From Ophioceras dolichostomum (taxonomy: Eukaryota > Ascomycota > Sordariomycetes > Magnaporthales > Ophioceraceae), in NCBI GenBank assembly GCA_003049485.1, contig PYST01000154.1, positions 2,237 through 66,236 of the forward strand: a stretch of 64,000 nt of DNA. The letters run 5' to 3'. A model generated the notes under the pieces. The model was not told the DNA's origin. It did not search any database and saw nothing but the letters and a program-made list of their open reading frames with translations. Shown one piece after another: positions 10,265-22,090 of this stretch (the first letter of the stretch is position 1; each line of letters begins with the position of its first letter). A program made the translations under genes and the position numbers.

Positions 10265-12845
10265 ACAGACGGTAGGGAGCCTGTCTTTTTGGAGGGATGT
10301 CTGTCTTTTTTTTGGCGATCGAGTCGAACCGAAGCCGAACCGAACGGGATCGAATCGAATCGAATGAAGTGTCTGATGCCGCCCATCGATCGACTCAAAC
10401 TGGGCTGGACTGGACTGGACTGGACTAAACGGACACGGCACGGCACATCCGTCTACACCCTGCACCTACATTTTCTACCCACCTACCCAGAGACTTATTA
10501 TTACCAGTGCGAAGAAGCGATGAAGAGCCTCCTTCTCTTGTTAGGGGCTCCGTGGAAGACTGTTTCATGGACTACGCGCTGTTCGACACCCCTACCTACC
10601 TGAGGAACCTGGTGTGAAGCTCAGGGGCTCGTCTCTCTACCTACATCTACCGATCTGGCCTGCGTGGCCAATCCCAACGACAAAGACTGACTGAAGTCTC
10701 GACTGCTGCTTCTGGCGTCAAAGGTACTATTTCTGTGTACTTTTGCGCACGTCTGAAGCCTGGAGCATCATGGGGCCTTCATCTCCCAGTCCACGCACGT
10801 ACGGCAACTCGCCGATGATGATCCATCCTGTACATTTGGTTGGATCTTGCACCGAACGAACAGCCCAAGGACCCCAAGCCCCAACTCACCCCAAGCCTAT
10901 TTTCCTTTGTATTGGGGGCATTTTGCTCGACAAGTAATTCTAGCGGTTTTCTTATTTACACCCATGCTTCCCCCCTCCCCACTAAGACTAGCACAACACC
11001 TATTAGAAGAGTTTTTCTTTTACTCTTGCTTCTGCTATCAATCTCTTGGGAGGATATTCATTCACCAGTTTGGAGAGTATCACCATGAGGAAAAGCAGAT
11101 TGCATGGCTAGGAGGGTCATAAACTCGCGGAAGAAAAAGAAAAATGCACAAAAAAATTGGAGGAATTTGTTTTCTTGGACGAACCGGCGTATTCTTAAAG
11201 ACGGACTGGAACAGAAGAGGGTGGAATCGTTACAGGAGGAGGAGGAGGAACATTGCTGGCTGGGATTTATGCACTTAATGATATGGTAAGAGCAGAGGAG
11301 GCGGTGGGCGGACAGGAAGATTAAGGAAGATCTGGAAGACTTCGCTTCGTGTTTGTTGTTCGAGTATGTATACCCGGTGTCGGAGGACCTTGCAGCACTA
11401 GGCGGCAACGACAGCACCACCTTAGGAGAGAGAAAAATAGCACATTTGTCAAGAACTGCTGAGGCCTGAGACTAGTTTTGTTGCAACAGCACGACAGAAT
11501 TGATGTCTTTTCCTTGGTCTTTGCTCGAGTATGGCACGCGTCAGGCAGGTCACGGAGGTGACAGACCTATTCGTTAATGCAGGCCTCATCATGACACCAT
11601 GAGACAGGGTGCTGGTACACAACAGATTTTGCAGCGCGCGAAGGTGACGGTATGATACCACTTAAAGACAAGAAACTTCGAACATCGTGCGCGAGTTAAA
11701 CCTACACTACCAGCGGGTAATATCACACACACAAAAACATTGTCTGTCTGGACCGGAAGTGCCAGTATCTCTGGTTCATCACCAACGGCTCAAGCCGCTG
11801 CAGACACCGCGTTCGTCAGCGGGTACAAGGCCGAGACCTAAGAACTAACGGAACTGGGTAGGCGAGCTCCCGGTCCTGACGGCTCTCAACGTCGACGGAG
11901 ACTACATGTAGCCTAGCTGCCCGTGTCGGGCAGTCATCAAGGGAAAGCACGCGTCAACAACAACGGTGCCACTAAGACTTAAGTTGACGGTACGAGGTGT
12001 GGCGTGCGGGGCACGGGCAGGCAGGCCTGGATTTAGTTACGTCCGGTACGAGCAAACAACATAAAAGACGAGCAGAATGGAAAAAAACGCAACAGCTCCC
12101 GTAGTCGTTATAGTGGGTTTGTCCGTGTAGGCTGTTTGCCCCGGGTCAAGGCGCGAGGGGGATGGGATGGTCCGTTGATCTGGAGTGAAATGCCGCTCGG
12201 TGCATTGGCGCCGTTGATGGTTGTGTCTTGGCCTATTTGGAGCCGTTGAGATCAATAGACGACCTGACAGGTACATTCCAACGGGCCTTGTCTGCTCGGG
12301 TTATCAGTGTTTCTCCCCTGAATGGTGCCCCCAAGAACAGAATGTACACCCCCTGTACCACATGCAGCGTTCCACAATAGAACACGACCTGGCCAGCTCA
12401 CTCAACCATAACATTCAAACTCAGGTCTAAGTGTGAACATTGCACATGGAACTACGTCGTATCCGAAGGAACACGTCTAAATACAAAACAAACAGTATAC
12501 CAATTGGAAATACAAAGGCGATGAGTGTGCTGTTTCACCGATGATAAATGTCTAGGAGCGAGGGAAGGACCTTAACACGCAATATCCCGGATAGAAATTA
12601 GGCCGGCTCATCTACTTGCGGTACCAGCGGGGATTCCCGAACAAGACAGGGACGTCCCTCGATCACTTTGCGCAAAGCAGGGCAGCGACATTCGCCGTGC
12701 AGGTGGTGTGCGAGTGTGCGAGTGTGCGTAGCCCTTAGGTCATCTTATTTATTGGGCTTTCTGTCCCCTACTTTCTTCCAATCGCTCCTCCGCCGGCGGC
12801 AATGGGCTGACAGCAGTCGTAGCGCAGCCGAACAACAGTGTTATC
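10265..12845. other. Intergenic region after SNF1
   Basis: No supportable gene in about 2.6 kb. The first 170 bases hold CGAAT and TGGAC short repeats. Around 11.1-11.3 kb the sequence is A/G-rich, and beyond 11.7 kb it is ordinary mixed sequence without family motifs. The last few hundred bases should contain the PNGase A promoter. Confidence 0.5.
10351..10426 (+). repeat. CGAAT and TGGAC short tandem repeats
   Basis: Three CGAAT units at 10351-10365 are followed at 10402-10426 by four to five TGGAC units, about 140 nt after the SNF1 stop. The second tract matches the one after the OSH3-like gene. Confidence 0.75.
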
Positions 12846-15612
12846 ATGGCCGAGCCGAAGGGCGCCTACGCGTCTGTAATAGCTTCAGACAGAGAGGCCG
12901 GCAATGCCACTCCGACGGAGCCAATCCAGAGACGAAGGCGCCCACCGCTGCCGATAAGGATCCTGTTTCTGACAGTCGTGCTCTCGCTCATCTACCTTGC
13001 GGCCACGGGTCTGCACGCCCGATGTCATGGATACTATGGATCGTGGAACACGTCTGGCGGCGGCGGGGATCTGCTAGCACCCGCCGCCGCCGCCGCTGAT
13101 ATGGACACCCTGCCAGGCTTCGCTGTGGAACGGCGCTTGCAAACAGACCCCGTATCCTCCGCCCTAGGCCTTGCGCGGCGCGGGGTCGGTCTGCTACGGC
13201 ATCGGTTTGCCAAACCAGCCGCCTTCGCCAACACGCGGCGCCAGCAGGGAGGAGGAGGACCCGGCGGCGGCGGCCAACAGCCCAGGAAGGTGCTGGAGTG
13301 CTTCCAAGCAGCACAGCCCGTCCTGCAGCAGAACCCCAACACGATCGACGCGGGGCTTGCAGAGCCGACGGCCAGCCCGTGCACCGTGCAGCTGATGGAC
13401 CACGTCTTCGGCTGGAGCTACGGCAAGCCGTTCGTCGGCAACTACACGCCGCCCAACTGCGACTTCAACAGGGTGGTCGTGAACTTCAGCGCCGTCTCGG
13501 CAGGGCGGCAGTACGACCGGCTGGCGCTCATGTACCTCAACGACACCGAGGTCTGGCGCACGTCGACCGCCGAGCCCGTCGCCTCGCCGGGCATCCACTG
13601 GCAGTACCTCAAGGACATGACCCCCTACCTCTCGCTGTGGAGGCAGCCGCAGCAGCTCATCTTCGACCTGGGCAACCTCGTGGACGACACGTACACGGGC
13701 TCCTTCAACACCACCCTGACGGCCACCTTCTTCATGAGCGCCGTGCAGACCAACGCCGCCCCGCCCGCCGACGCCATCATCCCCATCTCACGGCGCGCCG
13801 CCTCGAGCGGGAAGGACCCGGCCAACCCGGTCAGCCACTTCTCGGTGCCCGAGCACGACGCGTCCGCGACGGTGGCGTCGTTCCCCCGCAACGCCAACCG
13901 CGCCGTGCTCTCCGTCTCGGCCAACGGCCAGGCGGGGGAGGAGTTCTGGTGGGGGAACGTGCTGGAGGCGGACCGCTTCACGTTCAACGAGACGGCGGGC
14001 GAGGCCTACGGGCTCGGCCCGTTCCGCGAGGTGCAGGCGTACATCGACGGAAGGCTGGCGGGCGTGCAGTGGCCGTTCCCGGTCATCTTCACGGGGGGGA
14101 TCGTGCCATCCTTCCACAGGCCCGTCGTCGGCCTGCAGGCGTTCGACCTGCGCGAGCACGAGATCGACGTCACGCCGTGGCTGCCGCTGCTGTGCGATGG
14201 AAACCCGCACAACGTCTCGTTCCGGATTGCTGGGCTGAACGGCGATGGTGCCACTAAGGCGACGTTGACGAACGGGGTAAATCCGAGCGTGAGTGTCTCT
14301 CTCCATCTCTCCGTTTTCTTCCTTCCTTCCTCCCGTCCCTCTGGTCTCCTCGAGAACTACTAGATGGCAGATAGATAGCTACCTAGCTCTACTCGCGGCT
14401 AGAAGCCAGTCAGCAGCAGCACTAACTAACTCATGCTGGCATGGCATGACCTGGCCACGTTCGTTCGTTCGTTCGTTCGTTCGTTCGTTCGTTGTACAGT
14501 GGTACATCTCAGGCAAGATCTTCGTCTGGCTCGACGCGCCGGGCTCCATCACGACCGGCACCCCTCCCCAGATCAGCGGCGTCGACCCCACCGTCGTCGT
14601 GACGCGCGCCCTGTCGACGGGCCGGCGGGGCCTCAACCAGACGCTCGACTACACCGTGTCCGTGACGCGCGACCTCGCCATCAGCGCCACCGTGAACACG
14701 CAGAACAACACGGCGACGAACGTCTACTCGTGGACCCAGAAGTTGTCCTACGTCAACGTCAACAACTTCACGAACTACGGCCTCGAGCAGCTCACCAACT
14801 TCTCTGTCAGCGGCTCCGACACCGCGTCGCGCAACGGCTCCTCTTCTTCTTATTCTTCTTCTCCTTCATCCGGTTATTCTTCTTCTGCAATGACCCCCAT
14901 TTACGGCGTAGACTACAACTACCCCCTCCGCGTCCGCGCCGCCTACAACTTCGGTCCCAACGGCGCCATGTCCATCCGCGCGCGCCTCTACCAAGGTTTA
15001 GCCCTACAGGTCGCGGGCGCCGCCACGTTTCCCGACGGTTTAGAGTCCTTCTCCCCACGCGTCGACGCCAGCCCCGGAGGAGGAGAAGCAGGAGGAAACC
15101 AACAGCAGAAGCGGTACGTGGCATCCGCGCTGTCGACGTACAGAGACGGCGCAGCCACCTACAGCCGACCCAGCACCACGGGCCGGTCGACCGGCTCGGG
15201 CAACATCCACCAGGAGTTCGCGTTCGGCGGCAGCTTCGCGCGGTACGACGCCGACAAGTTCCAGGGGCGCCCGGACGTGGTGCTGTATTACCGCAACGTC
15301 ACGGCTGCGGACGACGCGGTGACGTCTGATAGGGAGGAGAGGGGCTACGAGGGGACGACGGGCAAGGGCGGTAGGATCGGCGATGATGAGGCTCCCCCAA
15401 CGACGACCGTTGCGCAAGGGCTGGGGGGTGATGACGGATTTTCCCTGGATGGTGGTGATGATGGCCAGCTTGTTTTTGGGACGGGTGGTGACAGTGAGGG
15501 ACAAGGGGGGGAGGATGTGTTTGTTGCGCCGCCGAGGATGGGGAGGTTTAAAGATTTGGAGGGTAGGCAGATGGAGTTGTTGCGGGAGCAGCAGCAGCAG
15601 GTGAAGCTGTAG
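12846..15612 (+). CDS. PNGase A-like peptide-N4-(N-acetylglucosaminyl)asparagine amidase
   Basis: Exons 12846-14288 and 14500-15612 give 851 aa. A basic stretch (RRRRPPLPIR) precedes one hydrophobic segment at about residues 38-57, which predicts a type II signal anchor with the rest in the lumen or outside. The PNGase A domain starts near residue 145 (VLECFQAAQPV) and shows the family's DHVFGWSYGKPFVGNYTPP and FNRVVVNF stretches, many N-glycosylation sequons, and, after the intron, IFVWLD. The single intron (gtgagt ... tacag, 211 nt) carries a GTTC microsatellite right before its acceptor. A Ser/Tyr-rich insert encoded near 14838-14895 looks lineage-specific. Family members remove N-glycans from glycopeptides; activity is inferred from homology only. 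The C-terminal 90 residues are Gly/Asp-rich and disordered. Confidence 0.93.
14459..14494 (+). repeat. (GTTC)8 microsatellite in an intron
   Basis: Eight perfect GTTC units and one degenerate unit occupy the end of the PNGase A intron and stop 5 nt before the acceptor AG at 14498-14499. They make up most of the polypyrimidine tract region. Confidence 0.95.
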
Positions 15613-17359
15613 TTGATGCTGTAGTGTATAGAGTATAGTTGTATTTCCCTAGGTAGTATCCATCCCTTCCATCCCTTCTAGCCTCTCTAATGCAGAGATA
15701 TTCCTATTTGTTCGTATTGGGGACAAGTTCCTTCGATTGTCTCGTTCAATTTCATCGTTCTTTTACAGCTCCCCTAGCAGTCCCGTCATCGCTCAAAACC
15801 GGGTCTTTTATTTCCCTGTACTTTTCTATTCTTCTTTCTTGTCTCAATCTTCCTTCCTGTCCAGTATTATATAATTTCCATATGTCCTGTGTCCTACCTA
15901 CTCAGAGACTCATGCGCCGTGATATCCCATCCCGAGACGCCGAGGCCAGAGCATGGCCATGGGCCATGAGGTGAACGATCTGGCCCAACGTGGCTAGCAG
16001 CAGGCCGTGCTCCATCCATATCCTGGGAGGCGTGCATGTCGGGCAGGTCTTCCCAACATGCCCTCGAGCCTGCCGGGCGTGACGGCAAATGCGGATGGGA
16101 GACAGCTCGTTGGTGATGGGCGACGGTAACGGCGAACGGTGAAAAGAAGACGCTGTTTTACATCCGGGTTGCTCCCATGCTAATCCCCTTGCGTATGGCC
16201 TCCAGATTTTTCATCATCATGTCCTGCGCGATAGCATGTGCAGATAGCGGCGCCAGTGGCAGGCCACGGGATGTATATATGGCCTGCGCAGACGAAGAGG
16301 CCTGGCCCGCCATCGAGACAACTCCGCCACGTTTCCTACCCAGGGACAACGGTCTCGGGGGTGCCTTTTGAAACGGCGTCATTAATATAGAAGTTAGCCA
16401 AAGAGACAAGCCAAACTTCTCTCGTGAGGCGAGAGACAACGGAGCAACTGGGAAGGCAGGAGCAGCGCAAAAGGATAAAGAGAAATGCAGCACGTAAGTT
16501 CTGATGCCGCTGAGCTACGAGGGACAAAAAATACAGGCACGCTCTCACGAGGACCCAATCCGTTCTCTGGAATTCTTTTCTTCCCAATGTGTCTTTTATT
16601 GTCCCAAGATCCTCTCTCTCTCTCTCCCCCCACTCCTTAGTCTCACCAGCCATCTATCATGGTCGTGTGAAGAGGCAGGCAGATAAACTTCCTCGTTGCT
16701 TCTCCTCTCTTCTCGGAAGCGTATTCTACACCGTACGCAAGAAGCCATCGTCGGGTGTTACCTTTTCGAGCGCAGGTCGCGTCGGTCTATCTGCTAAATA
16801 AGGTACCTACCATCTACGGATATCTTGTTCCCCGTCGGCGAGAAACGGAGAGGAACTCAAAATGCCACAGCGAGCGGAATGGTCATACGAGCGTCGTCAA
16901 CCACCTGAACAGAAGTTCGGTGCCAGGAAGTGTGAGGAAAGATACAATCAGTGCGAGCGAAACATGCCTCACGAGAACAGATTAAAGGAGACGATCGATG
17001 AAACGAACAGGAAAAGTAGGCCAAGAAAAAAGGTTATACAGATAAGAAATCCCTTTCTTTATTTTTCCATTTCCCTCATCATTCTAGGTAAGGTAGGCCG
17101 TGCAGATACGTGGATGCAAGGAGACGAGGATGTAACCGAATAAACCAAAGCAATCTGAGAGCCGATCTGTATCTTCGTTGGCTCCTCTTTTTATCATCAT
17201 CGTCGTCATCGTGAGAGGACCCATTTTTGAACTGCTGAGAGAGAGAACGATGCGAGAAGGAAAAAGGGGAAAGAAAGGATAAAAGATACGGGAAGACATG
17301 ATAGACAGGCATGAAAAAGGAAAGCGACCAAAAAGTAGCCCCATATGATGATAATCCTT
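15613..17359. other. Convergent region between PNGase A and eIF2 beta
   Basis: No supportable gene. The sequence is T-rich after the PNGase A stop and includes a CT dinucleotide run near 16612-16630. Open frames are short and without motifs. Confidence 0.5.
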
Positions 17360-18987
17360 TTATCCCTGACGCATCTTTCTCCTCTTGCCTACCTGGGCCG
17401 AGAAACCGGTCTTGACTGCTGTTACTGAACGACGAGAGCCGCACGAGTTGCAGGTGATGAAGTACCTGGGGTGAGGTGTGAACGGGTTAGCTATGACGCG
17501 TCTGGTTGTAGGGTGAGGGGAGTTCAAGCAAATTATGAGAGAGATTTCTGGTTTGCACATACAATCTGTTCTCTCCCTTGTTGAGCTCGGTGTCCGGTGA
17601 GCGGCACGTTTTGCAGGTCACGTATTCGACTGGGGAAGTAGAGTGGTCGTTGTCAGCATTCATCCTGAAAAGCAGAACTCTAAACGTGATCTAGAAAAGC
17701 AAAAAAAAAGGAGTGAAACTCACTGATGTACTTCCTCAAAACGTTCTCCAGTTGCTTCTGCTGGAACCTTCCCTTGATGACCAGCCGGCGGCTTCCGTCG
17801 GTCGAGCCGGAGGTACCCAACTCGGCAAACAGGTAAGACGTGACGTGCTCGTCGGTCCGCTTCATGCGCTTGCAAATGTCCGCAAGGTTCGCAAAGATGG
17901 TCTTCTTGTTGCCCTCGCGCATGCACTGGGGAGGGGGAATCTTGTAGCTGCGCGTGCCGCTGGTCGCGTGGTCCGGGTTCTTCTGCTCGAGCAGCTTGTA
18001 GAACCTGCCCAGCAGCAACTCGAACGGGATCGGCGTGGTGGAGTCGTGCGCCCAGACGCCGGTGCCCTGGTCCATGTTCCCGTTCTCGTCTTGGGCTTCT
18101 TCCTCGGCGTCGCCACCCTCGCCGTCGTCCTTGTCCTCGGCAGCACCGCCCTCCTTGTCCTCGAGGTCCATCGCCTTAAGGCGCGCGGCGAAATCGTCCT
18201 CGCCGCCCTCTTTCACGACCTTCTTCTTCTTCTTTTTCTTCAGCGTCAAGTCGAGTCCGCCGTCATCACCAGCGGCGGCCGCGTCGTCTCCACCGCCGGC
18301 GGCATCGTCATCATCCTCGACCTTCTTCGGCTTCTTCTTCTTCTTCTTAAGGGTCAGGTCGAGACCACCGTCGTCGTCGTTCGTCGCAGGCGCAGGCGCG
18401 GCGGCGTCGCCATCGAGCGGGGCTTCTTGAGATGCATCAGTAAATGCACCAAGAGCGGCAGAGAGCGGCGGCGTACGAGGCGTGTGGGACAGCGCCGTGT
18501 CCTTGTTGTCGTCGTTCGGAGAAGACATCATAGTGATCTTGCCGTCGGCATCTACCACCAGCTTCTCTTCCGTGAATGCCACCGATTTTCGGGCTTTGCG
18601 CTCCGGGAGATGTGTGTTCTGTTACGTCCGACCGCAGTTTATAATTTTTTCGGGACCAGGGTTAGCCAAGCCTGCACGAATTCCTTGATGGGTGACTCAA
18701 GAGCACCGGCACATGCACTTTCCTGTCGAAAAGTCAAGGTGGGAAGAGTGACTCGGTGAGAATGAATAAAAAAATATAGGTCGTCGACGACGAGGTGAGT
18801 CAAGGTGTAAGAGAGTGATGATGTGAGGGATGAAAGCTTCTCCTCAATCAAGAAGTGTGTTTGCTCAGTCGGTGACAAAATGGTGGGGTTCGCAGGCCAG
18901 TGCTAAAAATGCTGGGGTCTGGCTTGGGGAGGGGCAGAATTGGGCGGATTTTACGGATCAAACGGTGCACTTTACCTCTGGATCCAT
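17360..18987 (-). CDS. Translation initiation factor eIF2 subunit beta
   Basis: Minus-strand exons 18987-18976, 18618-17724, 17629-17563 and 17465-17360 give 359 aa. It is part of the eIF2-GTP-Met-tRNAi ternary complex. Visible are an N-terminal RKSVAF...VVDADGK segment, two lysine blocks (each GLDLTLKKKKKK; yeast Sui3 has three) that bind eIF5 and eIF2B epsilon, an acidic stretch, the core domain (ELLLGRFYKLLEQKNPD, KKTIFANLADICKRMKR, HVTSYLFAELGTSGS) and a C2-C2 zinc finger split over the last exons (VTCKTC ... TCNSCGS), ending KMRQG. The conserved RKSVAF stretch has no in-frame ATG upstream before a stop. The best solution is a 4-codon first exon (ATG GAT CCA GAG, donor gtaaag) joined in phase 0 to the acceptor at 18619. 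That first exon is an inference; the remaining exons are firm. The long first intron holds TGACTCA-type sites. Confidence 0.94.
18693..18802 (-). promoter_or_regulatory. Cluster of Gcn4/CPC1-type TGACTC elements
   Basis: TGACTCA at 18693-18699, TGACTCG at 18749-18755 and TGAGTCA (TGACTCA on the minus strand) at 18796-18802 lie inside the proposed first intron of eIF2 beta, or in its promoter if transcription starts later. TGACTCA is the established binding site of the Gcn4/CPC1 bZIP activator of amino-acid biosynthesis. Occupancy is not shown by sequence. Confidence 0.45.
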
Positions 18988-19855
18988 GCTTTTTGAGTTG
19001 CTTTTGCGCTCACAACTCACAACTCAGCCCACTAAGAGGGTTGCCCAACCGAATCCGATAATGAATTCCGGGCCAAAACTTCCGTCACAAAGATTTAAAG
19101 AGGTGGTGTGCCCGGAACGCGGCAGCAGGCGCGGATCTTCTTCACGTCGTTCTTGCGCCTAAGATCTTGTATTTCGATGGCAACTGTGCGTGCCCAGACC
19201 CTGGCTGGTGCAGTGACCCCCGGCAGGAATCTTGGGCGGGATGGATGGTAAGGAAGACCAAATGATAGTCCTCGTTGAATTGCGTTCGAGGAAGTGAGCG
19301 AATAAATGGGTATGCGGTCGAAGAGATCTGGAGGAAAACGATCACCAGTTTGTCTCGCCAGCTTTCGTCCAAGAATTGAAGGACCTCGCCGTGATGCGGT
19401 CGATTTGCCTCCTCGTGATGGGTGACTCAAGTGGTGCCAGAGACCCAGACTGCTGGCTGGGGCTCGAGCGCTGGGTCCAGTTACCTCAGTCAGCTGCACA
19501 GTCACATGACCTGGATAAATCACGGGCGTCCGGAAGAGGAGAAGCTCCACAAACCGGAGCTCCTGTTTGGTGGTGACATAGCTTGGAGGCCAGCAACCCG
19601 TCACTCCGTCCATCCAAGAAGCCATCGATGGCTCGAACGTGTCTACTCGCCTCCTTCCAGCATTCTTATCCACTCTAGGGGTGCCGCCCGCCTTCATTTT
19701 TAGGGTGAGAGTTGCCTAACGCGACGATAAACGACGGCACCACAAGCCCGTTAGCCATTTCTTTTCCGACGCCGCCGAGGTTCCCCGGACTCGAATATCC
19801 CACGAAGAAAAGGGGCGGATCCTGCGCCGTCGATATCCCCAGTCACATAGCCAAT
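18988..19855. other. Divergent promoter region, eIF2 beta / MIM2
   Basis: About 870 nt separate the two start codons. No gene was recognised. A further TGACTCA element lies at 19423-19429. Confidence 0.5.
19416..19431 (+). promoter_or_regulatory. TGACTCA element within a duplicated 16-mer
   Basis: The 16-mer TGATGGGTGACTCAAG at 19416-19431 is identical to 18686-18701. Both contain the Gcn4/CPC1 core TGACTCA and bracket the eIF2 beta start. A 16-nt identity with a bZIP core at its centre suggests a shared regulatory element serving one or both divergent genes. Confidence 0.45.
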
Positions 19856-20269
19856 ATGGCGACCTCAGAATCATTCGTGATACACGACAACTCTCCACCC
19901 TCAGACAACGACGATGTCGATTCCCTCCCGTCAATATCGACTAGTGTCCTGAGCTCCGAGGCCGCCTCGGACGCGCAGAGGGAATGGGAAGCTAGCTTGG
20001 AACAGATCCAGCTGCTGCTGACGATGGTGTTGATACCTTTCACTGGCAAATATCTCGGTCGGAAGTTCGCATATTGGAGTAAGGAGCCCTGGCCCCGAAT
20101 GCCCTGCTCCCGTCGCTGACATAGGATTGAACATTGCTGACTCCCATCATTTTTTCCCTCTCTAGGTTGGGCGAGATATATGGAGTGGATGCACAACGTC
20201 GAGATTAGGTGGACGAATCCAAAGGCATTCAAGGCGGCCGGTGCAGTCGAAGCCGCTTCGGCACTATAA
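19856..20269 (+). CDS. Mim2-like mitochondrial outer membrane import protein
   Basis: Exons 19856-20078 and 20166-20269 give 108 aa. The N-terminal half is acidic and Ser-rich (SPPSDNDDVDSLPS). The conserved core is EWEASLEQIQLLLTMVLIPFTGKYLGRKFAYW joined across the intron to SWARYMEW, containing a single membrane segment with a Gly-Lys break; this pattern matches fungal Mim2. Mim1 and Mim2 form the MIM complex, which inserts alpha-helical proteins into the outer mitochondrial membrane. The ATG at 19856 was preferred because the open frame upstream of it has no ATG. Splicing gives AGT TGG across the junction (donor gtaagg, acceptor ctctag). Assignment rests on a short motif, so an unrelated small tail-anchored protein is the main alternative. 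Confidence 0.75.
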
Positions 20270-22090
20270 CAGCGGGGGAAGACGATGGACTCAAACGCTA
20301 CAGAACAACTCTACTCTCCGCATACATCTCGGGAGAAATTACGGAGAGTGTGTTGTTGTGGAGCTGCGGCCGCCGAACGCGACGCGGCGTCGGGCTTTTT
20401 TTCCAAAGCCGATGGCTTAGCAGATAGAGGAACTGGCTTCACGGCTTCACGGCGTCATATTTTCACCAGCCTAGGCTCATATCTCAAGCGGGCAAACCTC
20501 TATCCTCTAGATCCTTGGCGTGAGCTGCCCCATCAGCTCCTGATGAGAAGGTGCGGCATCATCAACCGTCCCATATGTACATATTTCACTCACATTTCAG
20601 GGCGTCTCACACGCCGGCCATAGACGCTAGTTTTCAGAAACTCGAGCGCAAATAACTTTGGGCACAACTCTTGTTCGAGACGCCGATGACCAATGGAACC
20701 ATCTCAATTTCACGAAGCCAGCCATGGCGAGCGGCCAATGAAACTACAAACAAACCTCAAAGACCCCTCAGCCACGTTACGAATCAAGCCATCAAAAACC
20801 ATCAAGATGTTTGCGGTACTCGCGATGAGGCGCTGTGCCAGTTGGTCATGCGCAGCATCCTAAGTCTCAGGTATCATAGACCATCCCAGGCAAGTTGCAA
20901 AGTAACGGTAGGTTGGCCCGTTGATTGGGCGTCGTTTCACCCGAGGCTGGCAAGGACCGATGTTCTGGACGCGGCTATTCTGCCCCATCAGATTTCTGAC
21001 GGACGAGTTCCTTTCAGCGCGTGCTGTAGCGGGGGGTCCTCAGCGGTTACATCCCATCCATGGCGTGCCGCGACGCGGCAGTCGCTCGGCTGTTGCCCCG
21101 CCAGGGGATCTGATGCAGGGTTGCTCAGCTGGACCTAGGAAGCTTGATGTTGCGTGATTGGCCGGTCAACCAGCTTGCCCCTGTCGCGACCAGTCAACCA
21201 AGCAGCGCATCGCGACTCTGAAAAATCGACAATCACCATTGAATTCAAGTCAACGGCGCCTGTCGAATGTTTTTTTCCGTGACAGGAGTGAGGCGCAAGT
21301 TGTAGTAGAAGGGACGGCAAGCGCGATAGCAGATCACAAACAAAAATTTCTATAAGAAAGACGACGGCTCAAAATCTGTGCCCTCAGGAGAATTAGCGAG
21401 AGCATTGATGAAATTGAAGTCTTGCCCGGCCAACGCCTGTGGGTTATACGTCATAGGATCCCCTCCGCTGCCGGCAGTGGCGCCCACTAATCGAGTGTGG
21501 TCCAACACCATCACCCAACCAACCGATCTCGAGCGGCGCTCTCCCCATTTCAACCAACGTTCTGTTGCCCATTGTCTCTCCCTCCAACTCGCGCACTCAT
21601 TATCTCCACCTTTTCCCTCAAAACAGATTCTCATACCTATCAAGGCTTGCTGCTAGACTCTTTTCCAAAGAATCCTACCACAAATTGCTCTTGCGCTCGA
21701 CATATCGACACACATCATCAACTTGCGAACAGACATCGACAAGCTACCTAGCTATCGCTACCTACTACTTACACCAGCCTACGACCTTCCTACTACTGAG
21801 AAGCTCTTGAAAGTCTACACTGCTTTGCGCTTCCAGACCTGCCCTGTGCCAAGAAAGCCCTTCGGCTTGAAAGAAGGAAACCTAGAGGTGCGTATAAGCC
21901 CGTAAACACAGACATGCGCCATGGACATACATCCCACAGACATGGTCTCGGACATGCCTCGAAGAAGACTCCAAACTGACCATGACATAAGATCCCCCTT
22001 CCTCAGGGACGATCCGTAATATAACACGCGAAACCAACAGAACCCTCCTCCCTCGAACAGACGGCAACAGCTCGTCACACAACCTCAAAA
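20270..22090. other. Intergenic region upstream of NCE102
   Basis: No supportable gene. From about 21.5 kb the sequence becomes C/T- and A/C-rich in the manner of a long fungal 5' leader, which fits a highly expressed downstream gene. A possible leader intron donor (gtgcgtataa) is at 21890. Confidence 0.45.

Noticed and set aside
17713..18759. 348-codon plus-strand open frame opposite eIF2 beta
   Set aside because: Antisense shadow of the GC-rich, Lys/Asp-rich eIF2 beta exon; no motifs, and the minus strand has clear family signatures.
19712..19855. N-terminal extension of the Mim2-like protein
   Set aside because: The upstream frame is open but begins without an ATG and has no conserved sequence; the ATG at 19856 gives the expected length.
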